Both the position numbers and the translations under genes were made by a program. This document shows, piece after piece, positions 41,434 through 52,972 of a stretch of DNA of 64,000 bases (its first letter is position 1; each line of letters opens with the position of its first letter). Source of the stretch: Ephydatia muelleri (Eukaryota > Porifera > Demospongiae > Spongillida > Spongillidae); contig JABACO010000079.1 of NCBI GenBank assembly GCA_013339895.1, positions 1-64,000 on the forward strand, read 5' to 3'. The notes under the pieces are model-generated. The model did no database searches and was not told the DNA's origin. It was given only the letters and a program-made list of their open reading frames with translations.

Positions 41434-42335
41434 AACACACACACCCAACTCCTCACACCAACACTCACCTCCACATGCCCACACCCACTTCCCCACAGCC
41501 ACACCCACTTCCCCAAACCCTCCATTCCCATCATCATCCCTCACCAAACCCTCCCTCATTACATCCACCCTTCCATTTACCCTCTCTCTTAACACACTAT
41601 TCAATCACATGGTAGGATCACCAGATACCCTGATCACACCACCAAACACTCAGGCAAGACAACTTGGGGAGAGAATGTCTTTTTATTTGGTCGGACATTT
41701 GAGACATGCAAAGCCACTTCCCAAAAACAGTACTTGTTACCAATGGATTTAGTAGACCATTCGAAATATGACCAAAAAAATGTACATGTAATTGGACAAA
41801 GAGACAATTTTAGAGTCCGGCTCTTTGAATGTCAATGTTGCTACAGGAGTTGGGTTTTGAGTACCAATGAAATATAGATAACAAAACCTCTTGTAAAGCA
41901 ACAGACACCTGACAAGGAACAACAGTCTAGGATTCTTCACACCATGTAATGTTACGTACACTTTGCTATCTTGTACAGTTGGTCACAATATCATTTATAT
42001 GGCGGCTTAACCTTTTTGACTGTGCAACTATACTAATGAGTTAGTGATGTGCACAACAGATGTAACATGTCAATGTGGGTAACCCTCTTCCTCACACCCT
42101 CCTTTTCCACACCCTCTATCTTCACACACTCCATTACTGGCACCCATCTCCCACACCCTCCTACATCACCCCTTGCCTATCACACCCACCTACATCACCC
42201 CTCGCCTATCACACCCACCTCCCACACCCACACCCCTTCTGCCTTCACTCATTCAAGACATCCTGATGACACTAGCCTCCTTCCTATAATGACATTAGCC
42301 TCCATCCAGATGACACTGGCCTCCTTTCTAATGAC
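41434..42335. repeat. C-rich arrays and short repeats
   Basis: C-rich runs at 41434-41580 and 42072-42240 are weaker versions of the CCCACACC arrays. 41608-41660 shares CACATGGTAGGATCACCAGA with 16495 and 61203. 42255-42335 has three copies of a GATGACACT(A/G)GCCTCC-type word. 41790-41870 is a diverged version of the MIESGSKYVKF segment. No gene. Confidence 0.5.
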
Positions 42336-42521
42336 ACTAAGTTGAACGCTGTTATTATTTATACAAATGCATGGCATTTCCAATGTTGATAACACTATTA
42401 TAAATAGCACAAATAGAATACTATATAAACAAACATACTAATTCATGCTAAAATTATTTAAAATAAAATGACAATGAAAATAAAATATTCAGGTATTATT
42501 AATTTAGTACAGATGAGATTG

Positions 42522-42842
42522 CTATGAGCAATAAGACGTGGACCAATGATTGTCCAAATCAAAAGCCACTCTCTCTTTTCCCACTTCACGCAAAGCTACT
42601 GATAGTTGTTGGACTGAGGGGAGGTAGTGATTGGGTGGTGCCCAGTCCAACCATCTCGTCAGCATGGCTGAATAGTAGTGCTCTTCTTGAATGCGGCCAG
42701 GTTCTCTTACTATGGCAGATAGTTCATTGTCTGTGAAGCCAAGCTTCATGCCAATGCCTCTCCATTCAGAGCATGCTTTCTTGGTCATTTTAAAAATTTG
42801 AGTATGGTTGTCATCATGTAGTATAATTTCAATTTTCACAAC
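42522..42842 (-). CDS. Death domain terminal exon
   Basis: Starts after acceptor CCACTGTAG in phase 0 and ends at TAG (42524-42522), 106 residues. Pattern: SEWRGIGMKLGFTDNELSAI, YYSAMLTRWLDW, PSVQQLSVALREVGKERVAF. The W--IG--LG----EL--I start, the ML--WL centre and the L--AL--VG end are the six-helix Death-domain signature. The conserved Trp in helix 1 and the WL pair are present. Being the last exon, it puts the Death domain at the C-terminus. Confidence 0.82.
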   Translation of the reverse strand, partial: VVKIEIILHDDNHTQIFKMTKKACSEWRGIGMKLGFTDNELSAIVREPGRIQEEHYYSAMLTRWLDWAPPNHYLPSVQQLSVALREVGKERVAFDLDNHWSTSYCS

Positions 42843-45800
42843 CTACAGTGGAACATGTACATCATAGCTAGTATACACTTTAGACAACTAAAAAGATAAA
42901 GAACTAGATGTAAACATGATACAATAGTACATAGGGATACTATGGATATTAATTAGGGAATAATAAAACAATACATGAGATCGTTTCCACGAAGTGACCT
43001 GTTAAAAAGCATGTTCATTGAAGATTTCATATATTTTTGATATTCTAGAAGTCTGAAATGTCCTGTACCTGTTGCTTCTTACATACCGAGCATCGGAGTA
43101 TCTGTCATGGAGTTGTAAGGCTCTGAATTTGTAATCAACCATACATTTCAACGCAAGTGTAAAATTTCTATTGCGGTACTGGAAATTTTATTATGTATGC
43201 GCTAGGTTCCTTTCTGAGGAAACAATCCGACATGGCCAATTGTTTTTTCACTCCCTTCCCACCCCTTACCTCTTTGCACTTGTGTGACATCTTCTGCTCC
43301 TGAAATAGTATTAAGCACATGTTTTAACATAGCATAATATCAAAATGATATCTTCCTACCCATGTATACATTTCAAGGTGCAAAATTCACAGTTTCTTTC
43401 CTTCAAAACTGACTTATAATGACAACCCTTACCTGTATAAACCATTGCTTATCTTCCTTTGATAGATAACTTGGAGTACCACTATAGTAACATTTCATTT
43501 GCTGCGACTCATCATCGAATGCACACGTAGCAGGATGTGGATCGTGTACATAACTACCATTGTCATACTTGCATCTCTTTGGGCAATAGAATCCATATGT
43601 TGGAGATGGATATTTCATATCTTTGCAAACAGTAGAAAGCACATCATTCATATCTTGATAAATCTTATATTTTACTTCCGGCAATTCTTCCGGCATATCT
43701 TCTCCCATAAGGCATACTTCATAATGTGCAGAGAATTCACTAAATATTACATTATATGTTATTCTTGAATATGTACAAAGGAAGTCTATTTTATTTCTAA
43801 ATTGGGATGCGCCTTTATTGAGTTCCCACTTGTGTGAAACAATAAGTTTGATTGTTGCCGCACAGAAAAGCCCAACAGGACAGTAGCCATGATCAAACAA
43901 CACTAAATAGCACAAAGATTTGTCAGATAGGTTACGAGACAGTGTATCTTTGGGTAGTACAGAAGGCATAAAATACATATTTGCCTCCATTTTTGATATA
44001 ATATGACGATGATGTAATAGACTAATTAGTTCCTGTACTTTTAAGCAGCCCTCAACACCTCTTAGAACTGAAGCATCAAATTGTCCCTTCTGTGTGAATA
44101 ATTTCTTATGTTTCAAGTGTGGGCCAGATATTGAATTTTCAAAATACTGAATGATAATTTTTGAGATGGAATCAAATATGAACTGAAAGTCAGTAATCAC
44201 ATATTCATTTAATCCAGGGATGTCGGAATAGTATAGCAACGTGCCAGCTTCATAGTGGAGATAGTGAAGAACATCATTTATGTCTTCTGTAATACCACAC
44301 ACATGTGCTATATCTTTACAGTCACTCTTTCCTAACTTGCTGAGCTTCTTCATTTCCGCAAGTTTATGAAGCACAAAATCAAACACCAGCCAAGGCGCCG
44401 GAACATCTCGAGATTCGATTTGTAATATCAATTCTTCAATTTTCTTCTTCACCAACACTATATCATGTTGACTAAAATTATCAATGCCAGTAATTAAGTC
44501 TTCCATGCTTTGCACCTGGATGGATTCAAATGCTTTTGATGGGTGTAGCCAGCCATAAAATTTCATAGCAATGCTTTCAATTTGTGCTTTTATATTTCTC
44601 TCTTTGTCAGATTGAGGGTCTTGAGAGACCTCCAGTTTATCCTTATGGGTGCCAATTAATAATATTTTGCACGGAAACGGCTCTTTTTTTTGTGACACTG
44701 CAAAACTGGCAAGAGCATGGGAAATAATATCTTTGACAACATAGGTATCCTGCCACACATTTTGCCCTTCACGTTGACTTTCTGGCTGATACTGAACTGG
44801 ATGTAATGCTTCGAGATCATCGGTCAATTTAAAAACAAGAACTGTTAGAGATGGACCACTTATTAGTAGAGGAAATATCTCTTGAAAGCTGGGCTGTCCC
44901 CCGCCATCAATAATTTGCAGAAACGTTGCTTTATTAATGTTAAGAGCTCCCACCACCTCCTCCCATTTACCGGTTTTAATAGCATTGCGGAAAAGCTCTG
45001 TAATATCTATATCTGTTGTAAACAGTTTTTGTATTTCATTTGTTTCAAAAGTTTCAGAAGGGTGAAATTGTTTCCTTGTTTCTTCTGTTAAAACCTGCAT
45101 TGGTGGTCTGTCTGCACCCAAATCACTTGATCCAACACTATGTTGAGACTCTAAACTTGAATTCTGCTGTCCATCATTTTTTATCATATGTTCATGTAAT
45201 GATTCTTCAGGAAGATCATTGCTTTCAGTATCACAGTGTAATTTTGTATTGCCTAAGCATTGCATTAGGGATTTTGCTATGTCGTCTAATTTTTGGCAAG
45301 TCCATTTCCATTCATTGCGTCCCTCATTAGTCATCGCTATTCGTTGAACAAAAATAGGACCACACACTTCTGCAATATTTGTGCTAGGTTCAATGTTGCT
45401 GCCACTGGGTTGCAACCCTACACCCTCAACAACTCTCAGGAGCTGTTTTCTAAGAGTGGTTTTCCCAGCTCTTGGGGTTCCATAGAAAATTAATTTGATA
45501 ATTCTCAGTTGTTTAAACGTGATATGTTTAGAATTGTTCAAAACAGCGGATACATTTTCTGATAAGAGAAAGGAATTTAAATTATGATCAAACCATAAAT
45601 TACACATGTATGCTACCAGTGCAAATGCAGAGAACTTTACACCTTTAGACATTACACGGGATTGTTTCCGCGAAAAGGGACCTAGTGCATGTTTGTCAAG
45701 ATTTGATATTCCATAAGTCTTAAATGACATCTACACCGCTATTCACAGAATCGGAGAGTTTTAAAGCTCTGATCTATTAATTAGCCATTCACTTCAAAGC

Positions 45801-48800
45801 ATGCCTACATTTCCATAGCATGTACTGGAAATTATATAATGTATGTGTTAGGTCTCTGTTTGTGGAAATGATTCCAAATGATGAATACTGTACATTGAAA
45901 TAAGACGGTATTATGTTTTTGCTGTAACTAATATGTACAAGTATTTCAACTGATGTATCGATCAAATTTACAAAATTAACTGTTAGGTTTTTGGGTATTG
46001 ATGTTAAACTGTATATACCCACCATGCAAAACATAGCCTGCTGGATCATAAATCAGTACAAATCTATGTATTTCTGTCACATCTTACCTGTCTCTAGAGT
46101 GTGAATTGTGATTGGAGTGCAGTAGTCCCCAAAATGTACTGTCTTGGCCCTTACACGTATAGTGTACTCAGTGTGTGGTTCGAGAGAAATCAGGTCAGTA
46201 CTGGTTGTGTCCTGAACTTCATGAAGCTGTTCACTTCCACCGTGCATAGTGCAGCTGACTTGATATTCTCTTATGATACGCTTTGCATCATATGGAGGTT
46301 GCCAAGATATGGATATAGATGTGCTATTAACACTATCAACTTTCAGTCCAATTGGAGGAGAAGGAATTTCTAGTAGGGAAAAATGCAAGCCTATTGTTTA
46401 TATGCACTGAAAAATACTAACACAATACATCAGTGAGCAGAATTCATATCAAAGCTGAAATTCCCTCTGATTCAAGAGAGGAAAATTATAAACTATAGTG
46501 AGAAAGTGCAAAGTACATGTGCACACTGGTATTCCAATTGTTAGAATAGAGTAGCAGTTAGACATTTTATGAGCACACATCTAACTGTGATACCGCTTTG
46601 GATTGATTTGCATCATGATGTACAGTATAAGTCAAGAAGTAATGTGTGCCCTCTCACATGTTTATAAGTAGTTGGAATATGTTCCTTCAACAACTTCTGT
46701 AACTACCATTAGTTCAGAAGCGAAAACAAGAGCATTATACTATAATGTCATAAAGTTTAACATGAAGCTAGACCTGAACTATACTACATGTATTCCAGCA
46801 GTACCATAACACCTGGACTTCATATGATGTGATCGCTTGAAGAGCTGTGATTCTGCAACAATGTTTTGATGGTTATATAAGACGTTGGACTGAATTTGCT
46901 GCATATATAAAGATGCGTTTTACCAATACATTTTTTTTTCAAACTGCAAAGTTGGAGTATAGTTCTGCTATCAATAGATCTGAAGAATTCGTAGGCTCTG
47001 AGACAGTATGAAGGACGAGGTTTGTACATTTACACGAGACTATATTATAGCAAGATGTGTTTCGTATTATGACTTGAGAGTGAACATAGAAATTCTATTA
47101 TTAAAATATAACTTTAAACCACCTACAGGCCCTTGAAAAGTATAAAGTTGTCATCTTTTTCGTCCACCACATAACATTTTCTACCAACAATTGTAGGATT
47201 GTTTAAAAGCTCTGTTTAAATGGCTATCTTGGTTTTCTTGTCAGCCATAGCTGGAATGTGATAGGGTCTGTGAGTGAAGGGAAAATCACTTGCAATAAAT
47301 GTGCCAAAGGCTACCTTTTTTAACTGAACAACAAACTAATCTAAGGCTCACAATGACTGCTGCATTACAGGTGGTCGGTCAATTTTCCATTGCCATGTAC
47401 AGTGGTGAAAAATCACATTGTCAAGGAACGCCATACTGTTTGAAATGCAAACTTTTTTCTGAGAAAGTCTAAGATTTATAAAGTCAGTATTATGTCCATG
47501 TACATGTTGTAATCCACAAGTTGCGTTCATTTCCATCAAGCAGGATTAGTACAGTATTGCTTATGAAATAAAGGCTATGGGTGTAATGTGTGGATAAACA
47601 ACATCCTCTATCGTTGTGCAAACAATGACCCAAATTGATAATAAAACAGTTTGCTTTTGTTAGATAAACAAATATGAAGACACAACTTACTATTTTTGTC
47701 AAGTATGGTTAATGTCGATTAACATGAAATGAGTCTGGTAAAAAAATAGCCGAGGCGCTGCTTTAGCTGTTTCATTAAGTAAGACAGGTGGTGAGTGTGC
47801 ATAGTATTGTAATGTCATGTAAGATAAATTTAAACCACATTTTTGGAGTAGGCAAAGAGTTGGCAAATGGTATTTGTAGGGCTCTTTATTTGTACTGTAG
47901 AAGGTAAAAAAAGGTTTTTGCCACAGTATTGTGGGGCAAGTGCTTACATAACATTTATTGCACAAATATTGAGATAAAGTGAGGCTTTTACAGTGGATTT
48001 TATGCATAGCCAAGACATGTTACAGTGCATGTGTCTGTGAAACAATTTGCTGAAGAAAAATAATAGAATATACTATTTATCTTGGTGTAAAGAGGACAGA
48101 AATCTGCATTGTCTATTAATCCCATGCAAATGAATATCATCTCTGGCAATGCACAGTTGCACGTAATATGTATGTGCTGTAATGGCTGTGCATTGAATAT
48201 TACAGTTCCATCCAATTTAAGAGTAGCAGTTAGACATTTTATGGTTATTTATAAATTTAAACCACATTTTTGGAGTAGGCAAAGAGTTGGCAAATGGTAT
48301 TTGTAGGGCTCTTTATTTGTACTGTAGAAGGTAAAAAAAGGTTTTTGCCACAGTATTGTGGGACACGTGCTTACATAACATTCATTGCACAAAAATTGAG
48401 ATAAAGTGAGGCCTTTACAGTGGATTTTATGCATAGCCAAGATCGACGTGTTGTGTCTGTGAAACATTTTGCCAAAGAAAAATAATACAGAATAGTATAT
48501 TATCCCTATATATATGAATACTATTTATCTTGGTCTAAATAGGGATGAAATCTGCATTGTCTATTAATCTGATGCAGATGTAAAATTCAATGAATATCAT
48601 CTCTGGCAATGTACAGCTGCACGTAGCTGTTGAAAAATATGTATGTGTATGTATGAGTGTTGGTGTATACAATATCACTACTAACTATTTTTACCTCAGT
48701 TCAGGTACATTTGTGAGGGCCTTCTCTGTTTCATATATGAAATGAGTAAATATGGTGATATGATGTGTATTGTGACTTTTAAATTATAACGATGTATTGC

Positions 48801-51535
48801 TTTACCTACCAATGGGCATCACTAATGTAGGGATAATCTTTATGCAGCTTTTCATTCACCAACTGAAAGCCACTACCACTCTGGACAAAAGATTCATTAC
48901 CCACTACTCAAGAGAACACTTTATAAGACCATCAAAACTGACAAATACATGCACACAACACAAACATAACACAGGTAGTCTAGAATGTATTTCTAGCAAG
49001 GAACTTTAAAAATAAAAAACCACATGGTATTAAGAAATGACGTATGTTGATTGAACGCAATTCACATCTTTAGCTATTGTGTCCAATAATGCAGTAATAG
49101 CTGTGCATTGAGGAAAGAACTAAATGCAAATATAATTACACTATACTCATTATGTCTAAGAATGTTACATTGTCAAAAAGCTCTAAATGCAACATCCTTA
49201 GACATAATGAGTAGTGTAATCATTTTTGCATTTAGTTCTGTTTTTATTCTTTCCTCGATGCATAAGCCATATTAGCCTACATTCACCATTCAGGATCCTC
49301 CTAGCCCTAAAGCTGTTTAAGTTGAAACAACATTCTACAGTCCCAGTGGTGATAAAAAATATCTATATAGATCAAGAATCATCATCAAAATAAGCGCAGT
49401 TTAGAAATTATTATTACATGTAAGTGATTAAACTCGAAGTATATTATGAAATCCATGAATGATTAAATTGAGATGATCAAACCTCATAATGGATTAAAAC
49501 ATTGAAATTAATCAGTGGTTTATACTTTACATATGAAAAGACAAGCAACTAATTTTTTAATAGAATACGTGGTCACAAATTTAGGGACCTTGATTTAGTT
49601 TACAATCTAATTTATTCCCTCACACATAAAAACTTGCCGTTATTATTTAAATAACAGATTTAATAACAAATGTTGTGTAAATATTATTATAATATGTGGC
49701 AATAGAGACGACTGGAGTGTTTGGATCAAGGACAACTCAGTTCCTTAAAGAGTTGGGCCAGCGGTTGAGGCAGGTGTCTGGTGAAGCTAACTCCTATGCT
49801 TACCCTTACCCAAAGACTATCAGTTGCCGTCCAACGGGGCAATGCAGCTTCCGTGTTGGGGACAACGAAGGTGGACAGTGACGATGAAGAGTTTTTTGTA
49901 TGAGTTTTGTGTTATCATTTAGTTTAATGGAGTAACTGTATGTGTATAACAAATTACATGATTGTGTTTGCAATTGGAAAACAAAGGATTGAATTTCACA
50001 GTATTGACATCTGCAAACTGATTTATGACATAATCCTTTCAAACTAGGCAAATGTGTGTAAACAAATGTATACAATTTGATCATGGGATTCAAAAAATCA
50101 TATCAAATATTCAAGATGAACCAACTAATTTTAATAAACATTAGTCAATCTATAAATAAATCAAGCTTTATTAGGTACTTAAAATTAGATAACCTCAATA
50201 GTGAGTTATTATTTACTTTTGATAGTTTGAGGTGATGAACAATTCCATTATGATTTAGTAATTGATGAACGAAATTTTTCCATTTGAAGATCGTACTGAA
50301 ATCACCATTTTTAGTGCAATTATTACAATTTATGTCATTTGTGTACTCTTGATTTTAATTGATCAATCTTTGTCAGAATTATTAACTTGCATCCTTACTC
50401 TATCAGAGATAGTATACATTATCTGTGCTCTTATTGACAGTTATGCAAAGGTGAAAACTATACAGTGAGAGTGTAATAGAATACAATAGTTTGCCCCTAT
50501 GTCAAGGTGTAGCTATCTCTAAGAAAATTATCAGTTTCATATAGCTTATTGCCACTTCATTCGCAACAAAAAATACTTTTGCCAGGAAAACCAATAAATG
50601 GTGGTTCTAAGCACCCTCATCAACTGTTTCTGCATTAACCATGTATCATATTTGATGTTGTCACTACTAAATAAATGCATACAAAGCACAAGATCATGTG
50701 TATATTGCCAAAGTCACAAATTAACCTTACCTCTCCTTTGTTCATCAGAGTGTACCTAACAATGAATCAGACAATGCAAAATTATTGACCAGTACATCAT
50801 TTAACTAGCACATGCTACAAGAAAATACAAATGTTCTAGTCAAGTAGCTTGGAGTGGGATACAAAGGACCTTGTACTAGTTATAGTCACACATTAAAGGA
50901 CTATTTGTGTTAAAGGAAACAGGTCCTTATAGAAACGTCACAAAGAGACACTATAAATATTAAACACATGATAACTGCAAGCCTAACTATCTTAAAATAA
51001 AATACCTTCGGCAGTTATGGCAAAGAAGTTACAGTGCTCACAAGTTAACAGAAGTTGACCCCCGCTGATATGGAAAAACAACTATGCATTATATCCTAAT
51101 AAGTTACTTCACTTTGTTTCCTTGTATAGAAATCACTTGGCCAACATGAAATACAACAAAAATATGAAACGAGTGATAATTTGCAGCATAAGATTTTTTA
51201 AATACAAAAAGCAAGCAGCCCGTTATAATGGACAAGTAATACCACTTTAAAAGGTGCCCCCCCCCCCCCCTTCTATTTCCATGACTGTGTGACATCAGCT
51301 AAAGACATGCCATTTTTACTTTCAGAAAGGTCCATAACATGACAATTGCGGTATAAAAGTATGCAAACAAATGCACAAATCTACTGTGTAATTAGCTATA
51401 AATAACATAGGTAATATTGCAGATTGATAGATGGTCTAATGTGCATTTTACCTTGCTTTGAGAAGTACTCTTCAATACTTCTATTATTTCACTGTGACCT
51501 TTTCTCATGACTATGTCCAGGGCTGTTTCCCCATT
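42522..51535 (-). CDS. ANK-FN3-ROC-COR-Death protein gene (multi-exon model)
   Basis: Proposed exons on minus: 51535-51452 (ankyrin), 50755-50731 (25 nt), 46369-46088 (FN3), 45558-43433 (ROC-COR), 43299-43270 (30 nt) and 42842-42522 (Death, stop). Phases at successive introns are 0, 1, 1, 0 and 0; every donor/acceptor pair agrees. The right ankyrin array lies upstream on the same strand, also phase 0, so more ankyrin exons probably join on. ROC-COR modules are GTPases and Death domains recruit other Death-domain proteins (family knowledge), so a signalling adaptor role is inferred. The 5' end is outside the window. An alternative is a shorter gene starting at ATG 45730 (MSFKTYG), which has an in-frame TAG directly upstream. 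Confidence 0.68.
43270..43299 (-). CDS. 30-nt linker exon
   Basis: Acceptor ATACTATTTCAG, donor GAG|GTAAGGG, phase 0 at both ends, encoding EQKMSHKCKE. It fits exactly between the ROC-COR exon (ends phase 0) and the Death exon (starts phase 0). Very short, so it could be alternatively used or a false positive. Confidence 0.5.
43433..45558 (-). CDS. ROC-COR GTPase exon
   Basis: A 2126-nt exon from acceptor TCTCTTATCAG (phase 1) to donor CAG|GTAAGG (phase 0). Numbering from ATG 45730: P-loop GTPRAGKTT (84-92), DGGGQ G3 motif (275-279) and GTHKD G4-like motif (360-364). A long Ser/Glu-rich insertion (about 160-240) lies between P-loop and G3. COR-like region about 446-600: PWLVFDFVLHKLAEM, LHYEAGTLLYYSDIPGLNEY, YFMPSVLP. 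A Cys/His-bearing tail (FYCPKRCKY, HPATCAF) precedes the donor. The frame is uninterrupted. G4 is T-H-K-D rather than N-K-x-D, as is common in ROC domains. It binds and presumably hydrolyses GTP and may dimerise through COR. Confidence 0.85.
46088..46369 (-). CDS. Fibronectin type III domain exon
   Basis: A 282-nt exon, phase 1 at both ends, acceptor TTTTTCCCTACTAG, donor ACAG|GTAAGATG. It reads PSPPIGLKVDSVNSTSISIS, WQPPYDAKRIIREYQVSCTM and LEPHTEYTIRVRAKT. The core Trp in strand B, the Tyr of REYQV and the L-P-T-Y-V pattern before strand G are the FN3 hallmarks. A symmetric 1-1 exon is the classic shuffling configuration for this domain. An FN3 beside an intracellular GTPase suggests a cytoplasmic protein-binding module (inference). 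Confidence 0.82.
46370..47820. other. Large intron, first part
   Basis: No further exon could be supported between the FN3 exon and 47820. AT-rich. Confidence 0.4.
47821..48640. repeat. Tandem duplication of about 425 bp
   Basis: The block with AATTTAAACCACATTTTTGG through TTTTATGCATAGCCAAGA occurs at 47828-48012 and 48256-48440 with few differences. The following CTGCATTGTCTATTAATC..AATATCATCTCTGGCAATG part is also duplicated (48100-48160 and 48550-48620). Frames in it are shared by duplication, not selection. Confidence 0.75.
48641..49103. other. Intron sequence
   Basis: Nothing recognised. Confidence 0.35.
49104..49262. mobile_element. Palindromic MITE-like element
   Basis: About 158 bp that nearly folds on itself: TGCATTGAGGAAAGAAC..TACTCATTATGTCTAAG pairs with CTTAGACATAATGAGTA..GTTCT..CTTTCCTCGATGCA. 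The arms are about 55-60 bp with a few mismatches and a 12-bp insertion in the right arm, around a ~38-bp centre. Confidence 0.65.
49263..49694. other. Intron sequence
   Basis: AT-rich, nothing recognised. Confidence 0.35.
49695..49903 (+). pseudogene. LINE reverse-transcriptase C-terminal relic (plus strand)
   Basis: Reads ETTGVFGSRTTQFLKELGQR and LRQVSGEANSYAY. A one- or two-base shift follows near 49803, after which LTQRLSVAVQRGNAASVLGT continues to TGA. R-SVA-QRGNA-SVLG is the terminal signature of a group of metazoan non-LTR retrotransposon polyproteins. It lies inside the large intron, opposite in strand to the gene. Confidence 0.65.
49904..50730. other. Intron sequence with a hydrophobic short frame
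   Basis: A 68-codon plus frame at 50262-50468 reads IFSAIITIYVICVLLILI and could form a membrane helix, but A/T-rich sequence yields such frames by chance. No other feature. Confidence 0.3.
50731..50755 (-). CDS. 25-nt linker exon (tentative)
   Basis: Acceptor GATTCATTGTTAG, donor GAGAG|GTAAGG. Reads VHSDEQRR plus one base. It starts phase 0 and ends phase 1, which is what is needed to join the phase-0 ankyrin exon to the phase-1 FN3 exon. An alternative piece at 51064-51006 (GGQLLLTCEHCNFFAITAE, starts phase 2, ends phase 1) also has splice-like ends but does not match the ankyrin exon phase. Confidence 0.4.
51257..51270. repeat. Poly-C run
   Basis: A C homopolymer of about 14 within the intron. 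Confidence 0.8.
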
Positions 51536-51621
51536 CTGAAAAATACAAATTGCATGTCTTCTTTTGTGGTATAAAAGTATGCAAACAAATGCACAAATCT
51601 ACTGTGTAATTAGCTATAAAT
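51350..51621. repeat. 54-bp direct repeats flanking the last ankyrin exon
   Basis: An identical 54-bp sequence beginning GGTATAAAAGTATGCAAACA occurs at 51350-51403 and 51568-51621, symmetrically around the ankyrin exon at 51452-51535. Confidence 0.85.
51452..51535 (-). CDS. Ankyrin repeat exon, C-terminal type
   Basis: An 84-nt phase-0 exon of 28 codons, acceptor GTATTTTTCAG, donor AAG|GTAAAATG. It reads NGETALDIVMRKGHSEIIEV then LKSTSQSK. NGETALDIA-RKGH-EII--L is typical of a final, capping ankyrin repeat lacking the next-repeat loop. It is distinct in sequence from types A and B and is the last ankyrin unit before the FN3-ROC-COR part. Confidence 0.75.
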
Positions 51622-52789
51622 CATGTGGAAGTTGTTTGTTTATACTACAAAATAAGCCTTTGTGCATTTTATTTAGTAGTAGTAATGGCAAATGGTTAGC
51701 TAGCATATTTTTGTAAGCCACATGGCTATTATAAAGTTTAGAGCACATACAATAGACATGATCTTTGTTGGCAGGTAAGTACCCTATGTGAGTGTAGTAT
51801 TCAAAACATGGATATGACGAATGTGGTGGAAGGGTCCTGCAAATAAGGGTCTAAACATGATTGCACATCTTTCACAGGACTAAGAGATGCCCACTGATAT
51901 CAGGCCAAGTAGCGGAATAGCTGGAACTATATATGAATGTGATGCACGCAATAAGCCTTCCCTGCATTGAATGTGCAAAGCTCACCGTTCATCATCAGAA
52001 ATGACTAGTTGTACCTTAATCTCCAGAAGGATATGCATCCAAACAGTGCATTAATGTACAGGTGTTCATACATATATCATGCTTGCTACATCAGCTAACT
52101 GACCTCACATGGCATAGTCTCATATTAGGTACATCGACGGCTGATTATTAATTTAGTGACTTGGTCATGCCAAACTGGCTAAGCTGTGGAAGCCTGTATG
52201 GCATTATTATATATGCAATGCTACTGGGATCCACAAATATTTATGATAGGCTATTCATTATCCACACACACCTGGAGCAAAACACATCACCAATCAACAA
52301 TGCATACTATGGAGCATCCACTACACCATGCACCACATGCAATGCCTTACGCCCCACATGATCTTGTAGGCACATACATGTACACACATTTTATACACAC
52401 ATTTCTATGATTCAGGGAACATATTCTGCCACATCTCCATTAGAGAAAAAATACTCCGGAAAGCAGAGAGGCCTCATGCCGAGATATTCATATCAATATG
52501 CGTTGGTATTCTAATATGGATGTTGGCTCAATTTTATAAACAAGAACGCCTATTATATGAAACAGAAATATGAAGAAACTATCATTTACTGAAGATCAAT
52601 GTTCTATGTGGATTAGATGGATAAGGTGCGGAACTTGAAGACTGTATAGAACCAAATCTATTAGCTCCAGTCCATGATATCAGGTGTTACTTTCATCAAA
52701 CAGATTTTCATACAGCATATTAACGTATAGTAGTGTTGCATAATTGAATCTGAATCTATAAGTAGATACCAGTATATATTTTTGTATGA
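51622..52789. other. Unassigned sequence between the gene and the right array
   Basis: No exon recognised. Repeat-poor compared with the array. Confidence 0.35.
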
Positions 52790-52873
52790 TGCCCTATTTG
52801 AAGAGTGGGAGAGACAACTAGGTGTGTGCATGGGAGTACTTGGAAAGTAAATTATAGTGTTGATTTACACTAC

Positions 52874-52972
52874 CTTTGTAGTATTATTGACATTAGCTCC
52901 TGCTTCAATGAGTGACTTCACTATTTCAAGATGTCTATTCTGACTTGCAGAGACCAGAGGAGTCGCACCATC
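52874..52972 (-). CDS. Ankyrin repeat exon, type A copy 5
   Basis: 99 nt, phase 0. Reads DGATPLVSASQNRHLEIVKS and ends GANVNNTTK, donor GTAGTG, acceptor TTGTATTGCAG. Unusual: Arg replaces the conserved Gly of the GH turn, and Ser replaces Ile. It is the array cassette nearest the ROC-COR gene. Confidence 0.7.

Noticed and set aside
43499..45493. Plus-strand frames opposite the ROC-COR exon
   Set aside because: Shadows of the long minus-strand coding exon; hydrophobic, no conserved motif.
50262..50468. Small membrane protein
   Set aside because: A hydrophobic 68-codon frame in A/T-rich intron sequence, on the strand opposite to the gene, with no conservation visible.
51006..51064. 59-nt exon reading GGQLLLTCEHCNFFAITAE
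   Set aside because: It has splice-like ends, but its starting phase (2) does not match the upstream ankyrin exon (0). The 50731-50755 piece fits better, so it is kept only as an alternative.
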